The translations under genes and the position numbers were made by a program. DNA of 64,000 bases from Blautia sp. Marseille-P3201T. Lineage in GTDB: Bacteria > Bacillota > Clostridia > Lachnospirales > Lachnospiraceae. The notes beneath the pieces were generated by a model. The model was not told the origin of the DNA, made no database searches, and saw nothing but the letters and a program-made list of their open reading frames with translations. This document shows, one piece after another, positions 7,828-16,271 of the stretch (position 1 is the first letter of the stretch; each line of letters begins with the position of its first letter). Where the stretch lies: positions 1,116,001-1,180,000 of the forward strand of contig NZ_LT635470.1 of assembly GCF_900120295.1 (NCBI RefSeq), written 5' to 3'.

Positions 7828-10029
7828 CTATGAAGCACAGCTTTCACATTCTTCTACTTCAAGGGATTTACTTCTCACATAATAAATGGTTTTCACTCCT
7901 GCTTCCCATGCTTCTACATACAGATTAAAAAGCTGTCGCAGTGTATAATTATTGGTAATATAGAGGTTTAAGCTCTGTGCCTGATCGATATGTCTCTGTC
8001 TGATACCGCAGGCTTTCACGCTAAATTTCTGTTCGATATTGTGTGCATTCTGATAGTAATAATAAGTATCCACAGACAAATCCGGAGCTACTCTGGGGAG
8101 CATACTTCCTTTCTTTTCTTCCATAAAAAACTTCTTCATAACGGGATCAAGACCTGCCGTAGTTCCTGCCAGAATACTGGTACTGCTGGTAGGGGCTGCT
8201 GCTAAAAGATAGCCGTTTCTCATTCCTGTATTTCTTACCCTGTATTCCAATTCTTTCCACTCTTTTGACACATAATTTCGCTTTTCAAAATACGCACCGG
8301 TATGCCAGTCACTGCCTTCAAAAAGGCGATAAGCACCTTTTTCTTCTGCCAAATCTGCGCTTGCCGAAACAGCAAAATAGTTTATCATCTCAAACAATTC
8401 ATCTGCAAATTTTAAATGCTCCTGACTTTCCCAAAGGATATTTTTCTTTGCCAAAAGATGATGATATCCGCTCACTCCAAGACCAATCCCTCTGTATTTT
8501 TGATTGGTAAGTTGCGCATAGGGAACAGGATAAAAGTTCAAATCAATTACATTATCCAGCGCTCTTACTGCTGTCCCTACAATATCTTTCATGTACTCCT
8601 TATCATCTACGGGAAGATGTCCCAGAGAAAGGCTTGCCAGATTGCACACCACAAAATCACCCGGTTTCGTAGTCGTAACCACTACGGTCTCACCGTCTTT
8701 TGTCTGAATTTCTGTGGAAACACTTTCCACCTCCTGCATATTCTGGGCTATCTCTGTACACAGATTAGAACAATAAATCATCCCTTTATGCCCATTGGGA
8801 TTAGCATGATTTACCGTATCCCTGTTAAAAGTAAAAGGTGTTCCCGTTTCCGCAGCTGATTTTAAAACCATACGTACAATTTCCTTAATGCTAATACAGC
8901 GTTTTTTAATTCTCTTGTCTTCTATGCACTGTTTGTATTTTTCTTCCCATTCTTCTCCGTAGCAGTCTTCCAAACGCCATCCCTTCACCATAAAAATTTC
9001 ATGAGGACACATTAAATACCAATTTTGATTTAAATCTTTCTTCGCCATTTTCCAGAATAAATCAGGATAACACACTGCCGGAAAAATATCGTGAGCCTTC
9101 ATTCTCTCATCACCGTTATTGGTACGAAGCTGTAAAAATTCCGGTAAATCTCTGTGCCATACGTCTAAATATACTGCTGCCGCTCCCTGCCTTACACCTA
9201 ACTGGTCTACTGCTACCGCCGTATCGTTGACAAGGCGTATCCAGCGGATAATGCCACCTGCTGCTCCTTCAAAGCCTCGAATGGTACTGCCTGTTGCCCT
9301 CACCTTTCCAAAATACATTCCCATTCCGCCACCGAACTTACTTACTTTTGCAAAACTGTCAATGCTTCTGTAAATCCCCTCTAAGCTGTCAGGAACTACA
9401 TCAATAAAGCAACTGGAAAGCTGATGGTATGGCTTTCTGGCATTTGACAAGGTAGGCGTTGCCATGGTTACTTCCTGCTTACTGAGCATATCATAGAACT
9501 TCTTCACCCACTTCATTTTATCCTTTTTTTCTTTCATTGCCAGATGAAGTGCAATTCCCATATACATTTCCTGAGGTGTCTCCAATTTAATGTGATCATG
9601 GGTCTGAATAACGTAACGATTGAGAAGTAAATCCAATCCGGAATAATTAAACAAACCATTGCGCTCTGCTTTGATATAACCTTCCGCTTCCAGAATTTCC
9701 TCTTTTGAATAATGCTCTAAAATGTAACTACCGTATAGCCCTTCTTGGGTAAGATATTGAATTTTCTCATAAAAATCTTTTATCCCTCTTATTTCTAATT
9801 CCACTCTTAATTGTTTCTCAAATTTCATATATAAAAAACGGGCACCAATATATTCCCATTTGGGCTCCGTTTCCTGCGTCAGCTCTACAGCAGCCTTTGT
9901 CAGCGCCTGTAAAATATCCTCTTCTGTCATATCGTCTCTTTTCAAACGCTCATATCCCTGTTCCAATTTACAGACATTATATTCTGCTTCAGGAAATTCC
10001 TTCATAACCTGACTGATATAATTCTTCAT
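7828..10029 (-). CDS. nrdA: ribonucleotide reductase, alpha subunit
   Basis: The 733-residue large subunit reduces ribonucleotides with a thiyl radical. The NLCTEIAQ motif carries the catalytic Asn-Cys-Glu, SSCFIDVVPDS a redox cysteine, and LAAAPTSSTSILAGTTAG the substrate loop. The C-terminus ends CESCAS, the swinging CxxC pair reduced by thioredoxin. No obvious N-terminal ATP-cone is present, so overall activity control by ATP/dATP may be missing or altered. It is the first gene of nrdAB and lies behind a candidate NrdR site pair. Confidence 0.95.
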   Translation of the reverse strand: MKNYISQVMKEFPEAEYNVCKLEQGYERLKRDDMTEEDILQALTKAAVELTQETEPKWEYIGARFLYMKFEKQLRVELEIRGIKDFYEKIQYLTQEGLYGSYILEHYSKEEILEAEGYIKAERNGLFNYSGLDLLLNRYVIQTHDHIKLETPQEMYMGIALHLAMKEKKDKMKWVKKFYDMLSKQEVTMATPTLSNARKPYHQLSSCFIDVVPDSLEGIYRSIDSFAKVSKFGGGMGMYFGKVRATGSTIRGFEGAAGGIIRWIRLVNDTAVAVDQLGVRQGAAAVYLDVWHRDLPEFLQLRTNNGDERMKAHDIFPAVCYPDLFWKMAKKDLNQNWYLMCPHEIFMVKGWRLEDCYGEEWEEKYKQCIEDKRIKKRCISIKEIVRMVLKSAAETGTPFTFNRDTVNHANPNGHKGMIYCSNLCTEIAQNMQEVESVSTEIQTKDGETVVVTTTKPGDFVVCNLASLSLGHLPVDDKEYMKDIVGTAVRALDNVIDLNFYPVPYAQLTNQKYRGIGLGVSGYHHLLAKKNILWESQEHLKFADELFEMINYFAVSASADLAEEKGAYRLFEGSDWHTGAYFEKRNYVSKEWKELEYRVRNTGMRNGYLLAAAPTSSTSILAGTTAGLDPVMKKFFMEEKKGSMLPRVAPDLSVDTYYYYQNAHNIEQKFSVKACGIRQRHIDQAQSLNLYITNNYTLRQLFNLYVEAWEAGVKTIYYVRSKSLEVEECESCAS

Positions 10030-10054
10030 TTCCTTGCTCCTTTAATTTCATCCT

Positions 10055-10101
10055 ATACTATATCTTGTATTCTCTGTTACCCATCATAGCATATTTTCTA
10101 T
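10055..10101 (-). promoter_or_regulatory. candidate tandem NrdR boxes upstream of nrdAB
   Basis: On the minus strand, 10055-10070 matches the NrdR consensus (ACACWATATATWGTGT) at 13 of 16 positions. A weaker, roughly palindromic box lies at 10086-10101 (10 of 16). Their centres are 31 bases apart, the three-turn spacing typical of NrdR site pairs. Confidence 0.5.
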
Positions 10102-10178
10102 TTTAATACTAGAGTTTTTTAATCCATTTTATTTCTATACAAAAAGGAACTACAGATTTCTCCATAGTTCCCTTCATT

Positions 10179-11681
10179 TTATTTCATATAAACAAGTGCT
10201 TCATCCATTGTTTCTTTATTTTCAGACCAAATCAATTCATATTGATTATCCTCCAAAAAGCTACTAATTGTATCATCTTTACATTCAGCTTGTACCACAA
10301 CAATGGGTGGTTGCTCTTCTTCCATTTGTTCTATATATTCTTCCATTATTTCCGGTTTTACTTCCGAAATTGGAAATTGATAAGAATACCTGGTTGCATG
10401 ACTTCGATTTGTAAGAATATAAATAAAATTCCAATTTCCATATACTGAAATTTTCTCACTATCCTCAGTATTTTCTTCTATAATCTTCGCAACTGTCATT
10501 GCTGTATCCGAAATATTACAATCTTTTCTATTTTCAAAAGTATTCGGCAATCCTTTCACCGTTTCAATCCAATCCGGCAGTATCATGGTACTTAACACAT
10601 ATATAGATACAAGTATGCTGATTGCTTTAGAAATACTGTTAATTTCAATATCTTCTATATCTGAAAAAATCAAGCTTAAAGGATACGATACCATCGGAAC
10701 AATTATCATTCCATAGTGAGAATAAACCATTCCGGACATACATATAAGTAACAAATTAAAAATCATATATGCCAAATACGTTCTGTTTAAAATTCTATTT
10801 TTTTCTTTGCAATGATACAGCATACTGAAAAAAGCTATCATACATACAGAAGTATTAAAAAAGCTCAAAAAAGAATCCCATTTTGCGGAAAACAACGCTC
10901 TATTTCCTTCTTCAGATGTGTATTGTGTATTAAACACAATATAATCTTCCCAAAATGGAACCAAACTATGATGAACTGCGAGCCATATAAGAATTGGTAA
11001 AACAATCAGCAAAACACCTATAGAAAATCCTATTATCATGCTTCCTAATTCTTTCCAGTTCTTATTCCATATATGTATAACAAATATCGTAATACAAAAA
11101 GTCAACCACACTGCAATCATATTGGGACGTAATAACAAAACTACTCCGCAAGAAAGCCCCGAAAGGATTAATCTCATCATTGATATCTTTTTATTCTTTA
11201 GATAATCGATAAAAATAAAAATTCCAATGGTTAAAAATGGCATTGCATATTCTTCTGTTAAATTTCCACCATCAAAATATCCAAACAGCAAAGAAAGAGA
11301 AACAAGCATTACAATCATTGCAAAATTGCCTTTACATGACAATCTTGCAATTTTATAAATCATAAAAATCGTAACTGCCAAAAATATCAGCTCAATTACC
11401 CATATTCCACCATAACTTGAAATTTTACCCCCTATCCAATTCAATATATATAAAAGAGGTCCTTTATGGTCAAACGAGTCTCTGTATGGCATATAGCCTT
11501 TTTCCATCATCATCGCTATCGTTTTAAATACACTTGAGTCAGTTCCTGTCTCCACGTTTAACCATGGATGCTGCCAACTCTTTAACAAGAAAAAAAAAGC
11601 TATTACAGTTGATACTAAAAACGCTATAATATTTTCTTGATTGCTGCTTATCAAGCTTCTTTTCTTTTTCGTCTTTTCCAT
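10179..11681 (-). CDS. GT-C fold membrane glycosyltransferase (GT39/GT83-like)
   Basis: A 500-residue protein with about ten to twelve hydrophobic helices and, after the first, an acidic loop (NVETGTDSSVF, then YRDSFDHKGPLLY) typical of polyprenyl-phosphate-sugar-dependent GT-C enzymes. Such enzymes move a lipid-linked sugar onto a surface glycan outside the membrane. It is the last gene of a trio with a GtrA flippase and a GtrB-like GT2. An in-frame GTG at 11684 exists, but the ATG at 11681, just after the gtrA stop, is preferred. The soluble C-terminus probably lies outside the membrane. Confidence 0.78.
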   Translation of the reverse strand: MEKTKKKRSLISSNQENIIAFLVSTVIAFFFLLKSWQHPWLNVETGTDSSVFKTIAMMMEKGYMPYRDSFDHKGPLLYILNWIGGKISSYGGIWVIELIFLAVTIFMIYKIARLSCKGNFAMIVMLVSLSLLFGYFDGGNLTEEYAMPFLTIGIFIFIDYLKNKKISMMRLILSGLSCGVVLLLRPNMIAVWLTFCITIFVIHIWNKNWKELGSMIIGFSIGVLLIVLPILIWLAVHHSLVPFWEDYIVFNTQYTSEEGNRALFSAKWDSFLSFFNTSVCMIAFFSMLYHCKEKNRILNRTYLAYMIFNLLLICMSGMVYSHYGMIIVPMVSYPLSLIFSDIEDIEINSISKAISILVSIYVLSTMILPDWIETVKGLPNTFENRKDCNISDTAMTVAKIIEENTEDSEKISVYGNWNFIYILTNRSHATRYSYQFPISEVKPEIMEEYIEQMEEEQPPIVVVQAECKDDTISSFLEDNQYELIWSENKETMDEALVYMK

Positions 11682-11683
11682 CA

Positions 11684-12103
11684 CTATTTCTTTTCCCTTT
11701 TTTTAAATATAACCCATTTACTCGCAATATAATTCAACAGTATTACAATAATATTTGCAACAAATTTACTGAAAATATCACTTAAATGCAGAATACTAAC
11801 AAATAGGAACATGCTTCCCCAGTCCACAACTCCTGTCGTTAATCGACAAAGAAAGAAATAACATGCCTCTCTTCCGATTTCGCTTCTGCTTTGCGCATTA
11901 CTTTTAAATACCCATTTACGATTTGTAATATAAGCAAATAACACCGCTAAAAACCACGCTATAATTGTACTAGGCATCAATCCAAATTTCAATAAATATG
12001 CACAAATCCAATATCCTATTACATTTACAAGCGTTGTGCACACTCCAAAAAATAAATAAGGAAGAACGTCTTTATATTCCTCAATTTTTTCTTTTAAATT
12101 CAT
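11684..12103 (-). CDS. gtrA: GtrA-family membrane protein
   Basis: The 139-residue protein has four hydrophobic helices and the GtrA landmarks: YLFFGVCTTLVNVIGYW at the N-terminus, AYITNRKWVFKS in the middle and NYIASKWVIFKK at the end. GtrA proteins are thought to flip polyprenyl-phosphate-linked sugar across the membrane. The gene overlaps the upstream GT2 by 23 bases and is contiguous with the downstream GT-C gene, which supports a single modification module. Confidence 0.9.
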   Translation of the reverse strand: MNLKEKIEEYKDVLPYLFFGVCTTLVNVIGYWICAYLLKFGLMPSTIIAWFLAVLFAYITNRKWVFKSNAQSRSEIGREACYFFLCRLTTGVVDWGSMFLFVSILHLSDIFSKFVANIIVILLNYIASKWVIFKKREKK

Positions 12104-12809
12104 TTTTCATTTCCTTCCTAAAACTATGAAAATCCCCTAAAGCTTTCCAGCCAATCTTAACTATTTTAGGAATATTAATTGAGTTTACACCTGCCTGACG
12201 TGATTGAAAAGATATTTCATGAAAAAATAATTTTTCGCCGCAATAAGCATAATATGTAACCAGCATAATGTTAGGCAAATTGTAATTATATGGTATTTTA
12301 TAGAGATATTTTTTAACAACATCTGTTTTCATTAAACGAAATGGAGCATTTGCATCTGGAACCTTCACTCCAAAATACATCCTTAGCAAGAAACAAACTA
12401 CTTTCTCTACAAAAGCTCTGTCCTTCCCGTCTCCTCTTACTGTTCTATTTCCAAACACACCACTGTATTCTTTTCTCATATTCCAAAAGGCAGCAAACTC
12501 ATCGGGATTTGTTTGACCATCAGAGTCTGTCTGAAATATATAGTCACATTTATTTTTTATCGCATAATCATAAAGAGCAATTAGCTTAGGACCATGATAT
12601 TGTTCTGTATCTTCTAAAATTTCAATTTTAGGATATTCTTTCTGTAATTCTATCAAAATTTCATGAGTTCTATCTGTACTCCCGCTATCTGCAATCACCA
12701 ATTTTGAATTTTCTGCTTTTCCATCTAAAACTGCATACCATTGCTTTACTACTTTTTTTATATTCTTTTCTTCATTATAAGCTGGCATTACAATATAAAG
12801 CGACTCCAT
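12081..12809 (-). CDS. GT2 glycosyltransferase, GtrB/DPM1-like
   Basis: The 242-residue GT-A enzyme begins LYIVMPAYNEEKNI with the nucleotide-sugar motifs VIADSGSTDRT and QTDSDGQTNPDEF (the DxD acidic cluster). It lacks the C-terminal membrane helices of some GtrB proteins. By context it would load a sugar onto undecaprenyl phosphate for the following GtrA and GT-C proteins. Its start is 77 bases from the end of an IS66 element, so its original upstream promoter or operon partner may have been displaced. Confidence 0.85.
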   Translation of the reverse strand: MESLYIVMPAYNEEKNIKKVVKQWYAVLDGKAENSKLVIADSGSTDRTHEILIELQKEYPKIEILEDTEQYHGPKLIALYDYAIKNKCDYIFQTDSDGQTNPDEFAAFWNMRKEYSGVFGNRTVRGDGKDRAFVEKVVCFLLRMYFGVKVPDANAPFRLMKTDVVKKYLYKIPYNYNLPNIMLVTYYAYCGEKLFFHEISFQSRQAGVNSINIPKIVKIGWKALGDFHSFRKEMKNEFKRKN

Positions 12810-12964
12810 TCCTTTTCTCCTCTTTTCACAAAATATTTCTATAATCCCAATTTTACTAGCTAAATAAAATCCCTAGCCATTATATAGTAAGCGCAAAATA
12901 TTGCTACGCTGCCCATGAATCACGCTTGCACCAAAATGATAGATGCAAGCGTTTTGCGCTATGT

Positions 12965-14581
12965 TTAGTTTTGACAGTTCGCTTTCGCAGTCTCGCTCCA
13001 TGGGGCAAGCTGTTCCAGCTGTTCATCTGACATTTTAGCGTCTGGCCGCTGTGATAAGAGGTATGTCAGATATTTGTAGGTATTCAGGTCATTCGCTTTT
13101 GCCATCTCAACCATTGTATACACAATAGCGCTAGAGGCAGCTCCCTTCGGACTGGCACTGAACAGCCAGTTTTTCCGGCCAACAGTGAATGGTCTGATTG
13201 CATTCTCGCTAAGATTATTGGATAAACTGCAATGACCGTCTTCCAGATAGGTCATCAGGGTGTCTTTCCGATTTTGGGCATAGTTCACCGCTTTCGCCAA
13301 ACGGGTTCCCTTATTTGGACGCTGTTGATCCAGCCAATTCCAGAATGCCTCCAGTATCGGCTTCTCCTTTTCAAGACGGAACTGTTTTCTCTGCTCCGCA
13401 GTATGATTTTTTGCTTTTGAGTACCGCTCACAATCAAACAGCTTGGAGCAGAATTGTACTCCCTGCACCGCCGGAAGGCTGTAATCATACTCTTTCCCTT
13501 TCGGTATGGCATCTGTGAAATAACGTCTCACATGTGCCCAGCAAGAGCAGCGTTTGATATCCGGCAGATCGTTATAACCCTGGTATCCATCGGTCTCCAG
13601 ATATCCACGGAACCCCTGCAGGAAAGATGCCGCATGGAACTTTGCCCTTGTCTCTGTGTAATGATAGAGCAGGATCGGCGGAAGCCCATCTTCTCCACTG
13701 CGGAAGAGCCACATCCAGGAACCTGTTTCAGGATTGCGCTCCGGCTCATTCAGTACCTGAACCCGGGTTTCATCTGCCATCAGATATTTACGCATCCGTA
13801 ACTGACGGTGAAAATAATCATAAACATGACAGAGGTAATTCTCGGCACAGTAAATGATCCAGTTAGCAAGCGTAGCCCGGCTTAATGGGACACCCAGCTG
13901 CTTCCATTCCGATTCCTGCCGGTTTAATGGCAGACCATTCTGGTACTTCTGGTGCATTGCCCATCCTACAACGGATTCCGATGCATAACTTTCTGGGATC
14001 AATGGTTCCTGGACAGGCGCTTTGACAAATGTCTGATCATCCGGGTGTTCCTCTGATATGGCACACTCCGGGCATTTATAGGTTTCACGATAGATATTTA
14101 CTACTTTCCCTTTGGCAGGGGTAAACCGGAATTCATGGCGGACGAATTCTTTCCCAATACATTCCATCTGTGTTCCGCAGGTTGGACAGTTCCGCTCCTC
14201 CTCCGGAAGAGAAATGATCTCGTCGCAGGAAGGGACATTTTTAAAGAGATCTGCATGTGTCCGTCGTGCTTTTCGCTTATGTTCCGGAACAGTGATGTCA
14301 TCAGGAAGTTCCTGTTTCCATGTCGGATCTGCCTCCTGCTCGGCTTCATCAAAAAGATTCAGCTGACCATCGATATCTTTCCGTTTTTCACTGGAAGTAC
14401 CAAAGAGTTTCTTCGTGAGATATTCAATCTGCTGACGAAGGTTTTCTTTTTCCAGACGGTCTGCTTCCAATGTTTTTTGTAAAGACTGGATCAGTTCTGT
14501 CTGTGCGGAAATCGTCTTATTCAGTTGGTTGATCATGTCCTTGTACGCAAGGATTTTTGAATCTTTTGAATTATCGGCCAT
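12965..14581 (-). CDS. tnpC: IS66 transposase TnpC (DDE)
   Basis: The 538-residue DDE transposase has a leading coiled coil (about 10-65), a zinc-finger region (CPTCGTQMEC, then KCPECA), a catalytic core with LMADETRVQ and YLETDGYQGYNDL supplying the two aspartates and NNLSENAIRPFTVGRKNW the glutamate, and a C-terminal IS66 tail. It is full length, with no frameshift seen. It follows tnpB by about 150 bases. Confidence 0.95.
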   Translation of the reverse strand: MADNSKDSKILAYKDMINQLNKTISAQTELIQSLQKTLEADRLEKENLRQQIEYLTKKLFGTSSEKRKDIDGQLNLFDEAEQEADPTWKQELPDDITVPEHKRKARRTHADLFKNVPSCDEIISLPEEERNCPTCGTQMECIGKEFVRHEFRFTPAKGKVVNIYRETYKCPECAISEEHPDDQTFVKAPVQEPLIPESYASESVVGWAMHQKYQNGLPLNRQESEWKQLGVPLSRATLANWIIYCAENYLCHVYDYFHRQLRMRKYLMADETRVQVLNEPERNPETGSWMWLFRSGEDGLPPILLYHYTETRAKFHAASFLQGFRGYLETDGYQGYNDLPDIKRCSCWAHVRRYFTDAIPKGKEYDYSLPAVQGVQFCSKLFDCERYSKAKNHTAEQRKQFRLEKEKPILEAFWNWLDQQRPNKGTRLAKAVNYAQNRKDTLMTYLEDGHCSLSNNLSENAIRPFTVGRKNWLFSASPKGAASSAIVYTMVEMAKANDLNTYKYLTYLLSQRPDAKMSDEQLEQLAPWSETAKANCQN

Positions 14582-14732
14582 ATGTCTTCTGCTCCTTTTT
14601 CATTGCTCTTATTATACCATAAAAAGCAATGAAAAAGAAGCAGAAAATCCAGTATTTACAAGGGATTGCAGACATGATACAGGGTGTGGAAAGCTCTCCA
14701 TTTTTGTTGGTTGGCATAGAGTTTTTACACGA

Positions 14733-15077
14733 TCATTGCGTAGGTTTGAATGCCTTTGGCTGTTCGATTTCAAGACCGGACATGAGCCAGTCGAATTGCT
14801 GCCAGGTCAGTTGCTTTACTTCCAGCTGATTTCTGGGCCAGCGGAACCTGCCCTGGACTTCCATGCGTTTATACAGCAGCACAAATCCGTCAGACTCCCA
14901 GAGCAAAGCTTTGATCCTGTCACAACGTTTTCCACAGAAAAGATACAGGGCGCTTCGCCTTGGATCCATATGGAGTTGTTCTTCTACAATAGCACACAGC
15001 CCGTCAATGGATTTCCGCATATCCGTTCTGCCTGTTACGATATAGATTTCATCGGCGGCTGTGATATCCCCTAACAT
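14733..15077 (-). CDS. tnpB: IS66 accessory protein TnpB
   Basis: The 114-residue protein has the IS66 Orf2 signature: YIVTGRTDMRKSIDGL, then LYLFCGKRCDRIKALLWESDGFVLLYKR and a RWPR segment. It is needed for IS66 transposition, with its biochemistry poorly known. It overlaps the end of tnpA by 7 bases, so translation is coupled. It is unrelated to the IS200/IS605 TnpB nuclease of the same name. Confidence 0.93.
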   Translation of the reverse strand: MLGDITAADEIYIVTGRTDMRKSIDGLCAIVEEQLHMDPRRSALYLFCGKRCDRIKALLWESDGFVLLYKRMEVQGRFRWPRNQLEVKQLTWQQFDWLMSGLEIEQPKAFKPTQ

Positions 15078-15484
15078 TCCAACTCCTTCACAATGCGGAG
15101 CGTTTGAGCCAGAAGCTGAGGATCTGTTCCATTTGGTATTGTTAGATGGAAGCTTCCTACAGACAGCTTCATTGGCTCTGCTACGGAAAGGTTATTTCTT
15201 TCCGTAGCTACCGGAATCACATTGAATGGCTGTTCATATGGGAGCGGGTCAGTATCATGAAAATCCACTCTGACAACTTCCTGGCTTTCCGGTGCACGAT
15301 AGCTGCGTCCGGTTGACGCTGGCAAATCCACACAACCTTTCTGACGCAGCCTTTTTACCCAGTTGTAAAAAGTCCCCGGTTTGATGTCGTGTTCCACACA
15401 CCATTGATGATCTGTCAATCCACTTTGACGGCATTCCATGATGAGACGGTATTGTTCTTTGGCAGGTATTCTTTTGCTTCTCAT
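15071..15484 (-). CDS. tnpA: IS66 accessory protein TnpA
   Basis: The 137-residue product begins with a helix-turn-helix region (EQYRLIMECRQSGLTDHQWC, then KPGTFYNWVKRLRQKG) as in IS66 Orf1. GGAGGTG lies 5 bases before the ATG at 15484; an earlier ATG (15541) has no such site. It is unrelated to the small IS200 TnpA. Confidence 0.88.
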   Translation of the reverse strand: MRSKRIPAKEQYRLIMECRQSGLTDHQWCVEHDIKPGTFYNWVKRLRQKGCVDLPASTGRSYRAPESQEVVRVDFHDTDPLPYEQPFNVIPVATERNNLSVAEPMKLSVGSFHLTIPNGTDPQLLAQTLRIVKELEC

Positions 15485-15645
15485 GAGCACACCTCCATAA
15501 ATCGGATAGAGTAAAATGCTCGCATCTATCATTTCTGGCAAGAGAAGATAAAGTGAAATGCTTGCATTTTCTAATGATTATTATGGATTCATTTTTAGGG
15601 CAACACAATCCGTCGAATTATTTTGCGCTTACTATACAAAGTTAT

Positions 15646-16269
15646 TTATATTACAATTGATAAATTTAATATTTTTTTCAAAGTTTCTTTATCCTTTATA
15701 ATATCTAACGTATTATCAACCACATCAATCCCCTTGAATTTGCCGCTTTCTAATACCGACGATACAACTACTTCATTTAGTGGCATAAAATCAACCACAT
15801 TCTTATCCAATACTTCCAAATCAATTTTAGAAATACCTTTTACCTGTAAAAATTCAATATAATAAAAAGTCCAGATATTCTGTGTTTTCGAATATTTTAA
15901 CCATATTTCAGGTTTAATTGGAGATTCCTCTAATTTAACTTCACCATTTGGGATTTCTAATAATTTCAAAAAATTATCTTCCGCTTTGCAGACACGATTT
16001 TGAACGTTTTCTCTTGGTATAATTTCTTTGTAAAATTCCTCCACTATTTCTTGATATGTTTCTCCCTTAAAATCATATACATCATTAACCGAAGAAAAAT
16101 AAGGATACCATTGATTCCATTTTTGAGGTTCATAATTAAATAAAAGCAATCCTTTATCTGGTGTACAGAGCAATATATTAGTTGCTATAGCAAAACGATG
16201 TGGAACACACTCTGCAGGAATCTTTTTTTCCAAGAAATCCGGTGTTTTTAAAATTTTAAAGTTCTGCAT
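15646..16269 (-). CDS. uncharacterised protein, possible degenerate Nudix fold
   Basis: I do not recognise this 207-residue protein with confidence. Residues about 27-60 (ATNILLCTPDKGLLLF, then WYPYFSSV) and GETYQEIVEEFYKEI (about 69-83) have the layout of a Nudix domain, but the catalytic REUXEE set is not intact. It would at best be a binding or diverged hydrolase domain. The start lies 2 bases after the cyclase stop, so it is the last gene of the six-gene operon. The IS66 end is only 13 bases beyond its stop. A nucleotide-related role is suggested by context only. Confidence 0.55.
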   Translation of the reverse strand: MQNFKILKTPDFLEKKIPAECVPHRFAIATNILLCTPDKGLLLFNYEPQKWNQWYPYFSSVNDVYDFKGETYQEIVEEFYKEIIPRENVQNRVCKAEDNFLKLLEIPNGEVKLEESPIKPEIWLKYSKTQNIWTFYYIEFLQVKGISKIDLEVLDKNVVDFMPLNEVVVSSVLESGKFKGIDVVDNTLDIIKDKETLKKILNLSIVI

Positions 16270-16271
16270 AA

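Larger units (their letters stand above)
12887..15632 (-). mobile_element. IS66-family insertion sequence, complete
   Basis: A 2,746-bp element bounded by terminal inverted repeats that begin GTAAGCGCAAAATA at both ends (14 matching bases, then divergence). It carries the three IS66 genes in the usual order tnpA-tnpB-tnpC, all intact. IS66 elements normally leave an 8-bp target duplication, but the 8 bases outside the left end (attatata) and right end (tatacaaa) do not match. The element is richer in G+C than its surroundings. Confidence 0.92.

Noticed and set aside
13232-15074. Several plus-strand frames of 60-181 codons within the IS66 element.
   Set aside because: They are antisense to intact tnpC, tnpB and tnpA. 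The longest (14529-15074) crosses two genes and matches no family.
15071-15077. A programmed frameshift between IS66 tnpA and tnpB.
   Set aside because: They simply overlap by 7 bases with a separate start codon, the usual IS66 arrangement.
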